DNA of 64,000 nucleotides, taken from contig NZ_CP022282.1 in the NCBI RefSeq assembly GCF_002216065.1, positions 4,464,001 to 4,528,000 on the forward strand, in the 5' to 3' direction. Made by a program: the position numbers and the translations under genes. Numbering within the stretch: the first letter of the stretch is position 1; each line of letters starts with the position of its first letter. This DNA is from Chryseobacterium sp. T16E-39 (GTDB lineage Bacteria; Bacteroidota; Bacteroidia; Flavobacteriales; Weeksellaceae). The notes below the pieces were generated by a model. It had not been told where the DNA came from. It made no database searches and saw nothing but the letters and a program-made list of their open reading frames with translations. Below are positions 63,801 to 64,000 of the stretch, piece after piece.

Positions 63801-63950
63801 ACCAGCATAACGCCTCCGTCAGGATTCAGGGAAGTCTATATCTATGATACAGCTAACAGGTTAAAAGAAATACGTCAGCAGGAAAAAGATACTTCTGGAA
63901 ATATGGTATATAAAGTGGTTAAAGAGTTCAAATACAACTACAAAAACTAA
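60840..63950 (+). CDS. RHS/YD-repeat-type secreted protein
   Basis: 1036 residues, start overlapping the upstream stop by 1 bp (TAATG). Signal peptide MKKLTLLAITLSGILGNAQS, then the N-terminal pattern IPIKKNIGELDLNIPLLSIP with GFIPDKKSGIVGFNWNLTSG, which is common in flavobacterial RHS-like proteins, and a C-terminal YD-type sequence (FREVYIYDTANRLKEIRQQE). No toxin or RHS core GxxxRYDxxG cleavage motif is present, so it is the shell-like front part of a split system. The next gene (63954) starts 4 bp after it. Confidence 0.78.
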   Translation: MKKLTLLAITLSGILGNAQSAKDLTNSFSKNTKSPQATDFIRYGNIPIKKNIGELDLNIPLLSIPTQNGGAVSLNLNYNASGFIPDKKSGIVGFNWNLTSGGVITRSVVGEADDQAGSPQTGGGMYGHYEHGYLVGIKQFGTNISELPTDNDLSTMNPNKLSAAVDNLTDDFFEVRLNGYPNTNSTRYETTSDKYSFNFNGISGSFFIAPDGKVEVVTSEPHKLKVDLSGMNSQPYNSVCSPLSESEIIITDEVGNKYYFGKESKNLEYNVFLGATATGSNAQTPVISSWYQYKTEYQNGDVLKYNYQADNIAPNNVYSSFCIIDQNNFWKPLPQYSDLKKFLDLHSMGDSNSKHVFNVVKKTYLSNIEYKDYKIVFSYSDQDNLYKNVDISGSQFGKVPQKKLDKIQLYNQTNLTNTIDFGYEVYNTQYPRIFLKTVKEMGKEPYEFSYDTSSAANTPSPMTFAVDYWGYYNGKTSNDAPFTIFPSVNYSSNGDYQYTSDVRESNFSYSKMYALQSVKYPTKGSSFFTYEPHSYSFRLERRSDNSFLPKLYAVNGIVGGTRLQKIYDYDLNANQNTREFIYTNDLDQSSGILTEWPRYFFSFNAQTSGALCSGGSGWLNCVPWAFNGTKNIQTASGYSRSLTEGAVISYSRVIEKLSGNGSTTDYFTSYIDKPDVHFDNSVQLTAGDYSPLPAVRNLLFMPASRSIERDKLSKRLIKDESGTLLEEQVYLYNEDPSRLDKYHISMNISNAWMNPLRNYYYNNFMSSNVTKQYLNNNLLSSKSENFYQSANGVNLSKVKNTSPDGKVTETTYQYANEKNNQLMIGKNMVGIPLETMTTQTDNGVTKTLSKVETIYPTSLPTPEAGNLILPLSLKSYDVLDNTPSIEVSYNQYDTNGNLQQYTSKDAVPTAIVWGYNNTQPIAKVQGATYAQLASLGIITAIVDASDLDTENPTNEPALITALDNFRKNSALSSYQVTTYTYDPLIGVTSITPPSGFREVYIYDTANRLKEIRQQEKDTSGNMVYKVVKEFKYNYKN

Positions 63951-63953
63951 GAC

Positions 63954-64000
63954 ATGATGAAGAAAATAAAACAAATAATCGCTGTTAGCACGATACTTAT
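63954..64000 (+). CDS. Start of the next gene (RHS-type, cut by the window edge)
   Basis: The ATG at 63954 (or 63957) opens MMKKIKQIIAVSTIL, a signal-peptide-like start, in the same direction and 4 bp after the RHS-type gene. In related genomes the gene here encodes an RHS-repeat core protein (DUF6443 type); only 15 codons are visible. Confidence 0.5.
   Translation, partial: MMKKIKQIIAVSTIL

Noticed and set aside
1..64000. CRISPR arrays, tRNA, rRNA and riboswitches
   Set aside because: I found no regularly spaced repeats, no cloverleaf-like sequences and no conserved riboswitch cores by reading; an Infernal or tRNAscan run would be needed to exclude small RNAs.

Overview
The window comes from an AT-rich chromosome of a flavobacterium, most likely Chryseobacterium or a close Weeksellaceae relative. 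The evidence is the T9SS C-terminal sorting domains, a TonB-receptor/DUF4249 remnant, TAnnTTTG (-7) promoter boxes with little Shine-Dalgarno signal, a CTnDOT-type excision gene set, and Flavobacteria-type Crp/Fnr, HxlR and RHS-like proteins. The genus is an inference from gene content, not from a marker gene. No rRNA, tRNA or CRISPR array was seen.

Region 1 (1-8.9 kb) is a catabolic operon: the 3' end of prpB, prpC, prpD, then methylmalonate-semialdehyde dehydrogenase, an acyl-CoA dehydrogenase, 3-hydroxyisobutyryl-CoA hydrolase, 3-hydroxyisobutyrate dehydrogenase and enoyl-CoA hydratase. Together they oxidise valine/isobutyryl-CoA to propionyl-CoA and pass it to the methylcitrate cycle. Every gap from prpD onward carries the same palindromic CTTTCAAC-type repeat.

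Region 2 (9-23.3 kb) holds small regulators and lipoproteins, a TetR-MFS-Ogt-AlkA operon with a clear operator, and an erythromycin-esterase-like gene framed by decayed mobile-element scraps. It continues with a broken cupin gene, a Crp/Fnr regulator, a GT14 glycosyltransferase, a DEAD-box protein with damaged catalytic motifs next to a truncated cold-shock protein, a MaoC hydratase and chaA.

Region 3 (23.3-34.7 kb) is accessory. A near-identical 738-bp copy of the 3' part of chaA flanks a 4.8-kb segment with a set of HTH genes, a secreted protein and a divergent TPR regulator. A fatty-acid desaturase follows, then a stretch of pseudogenes (RidA, response regulator, TonB receptor), an SDR/HxlR pair and a Crp relic.

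Region 4 (34.7-50.3 kb) has two T9SS-exported proteins, an AraC regulator, a CDF transporter, an ICE excision-module remnant (Xis-like HTH, DUF3945 protein, topoisomerase III), and several short-chain dehydrogenases paired with HxlR or AraC regulators. Region 5 (50.4-64 kb) has an acyltransferase, a membrane LytTR regulator and two broken copies of a NUMOD-type gene. It also carries a compact metal-handling locus: a Cys-rich DUF6660 protein, a TonB receptor with a His-rich linker, a 39-residue protein with 14 Cys that looks like a metallothionein, and a SigZ-like sigma factor with a Cys tail. The window ends with a T9SS protein and RHS/YD-family proteins. The metal locus is the best candidate for a little-described system.
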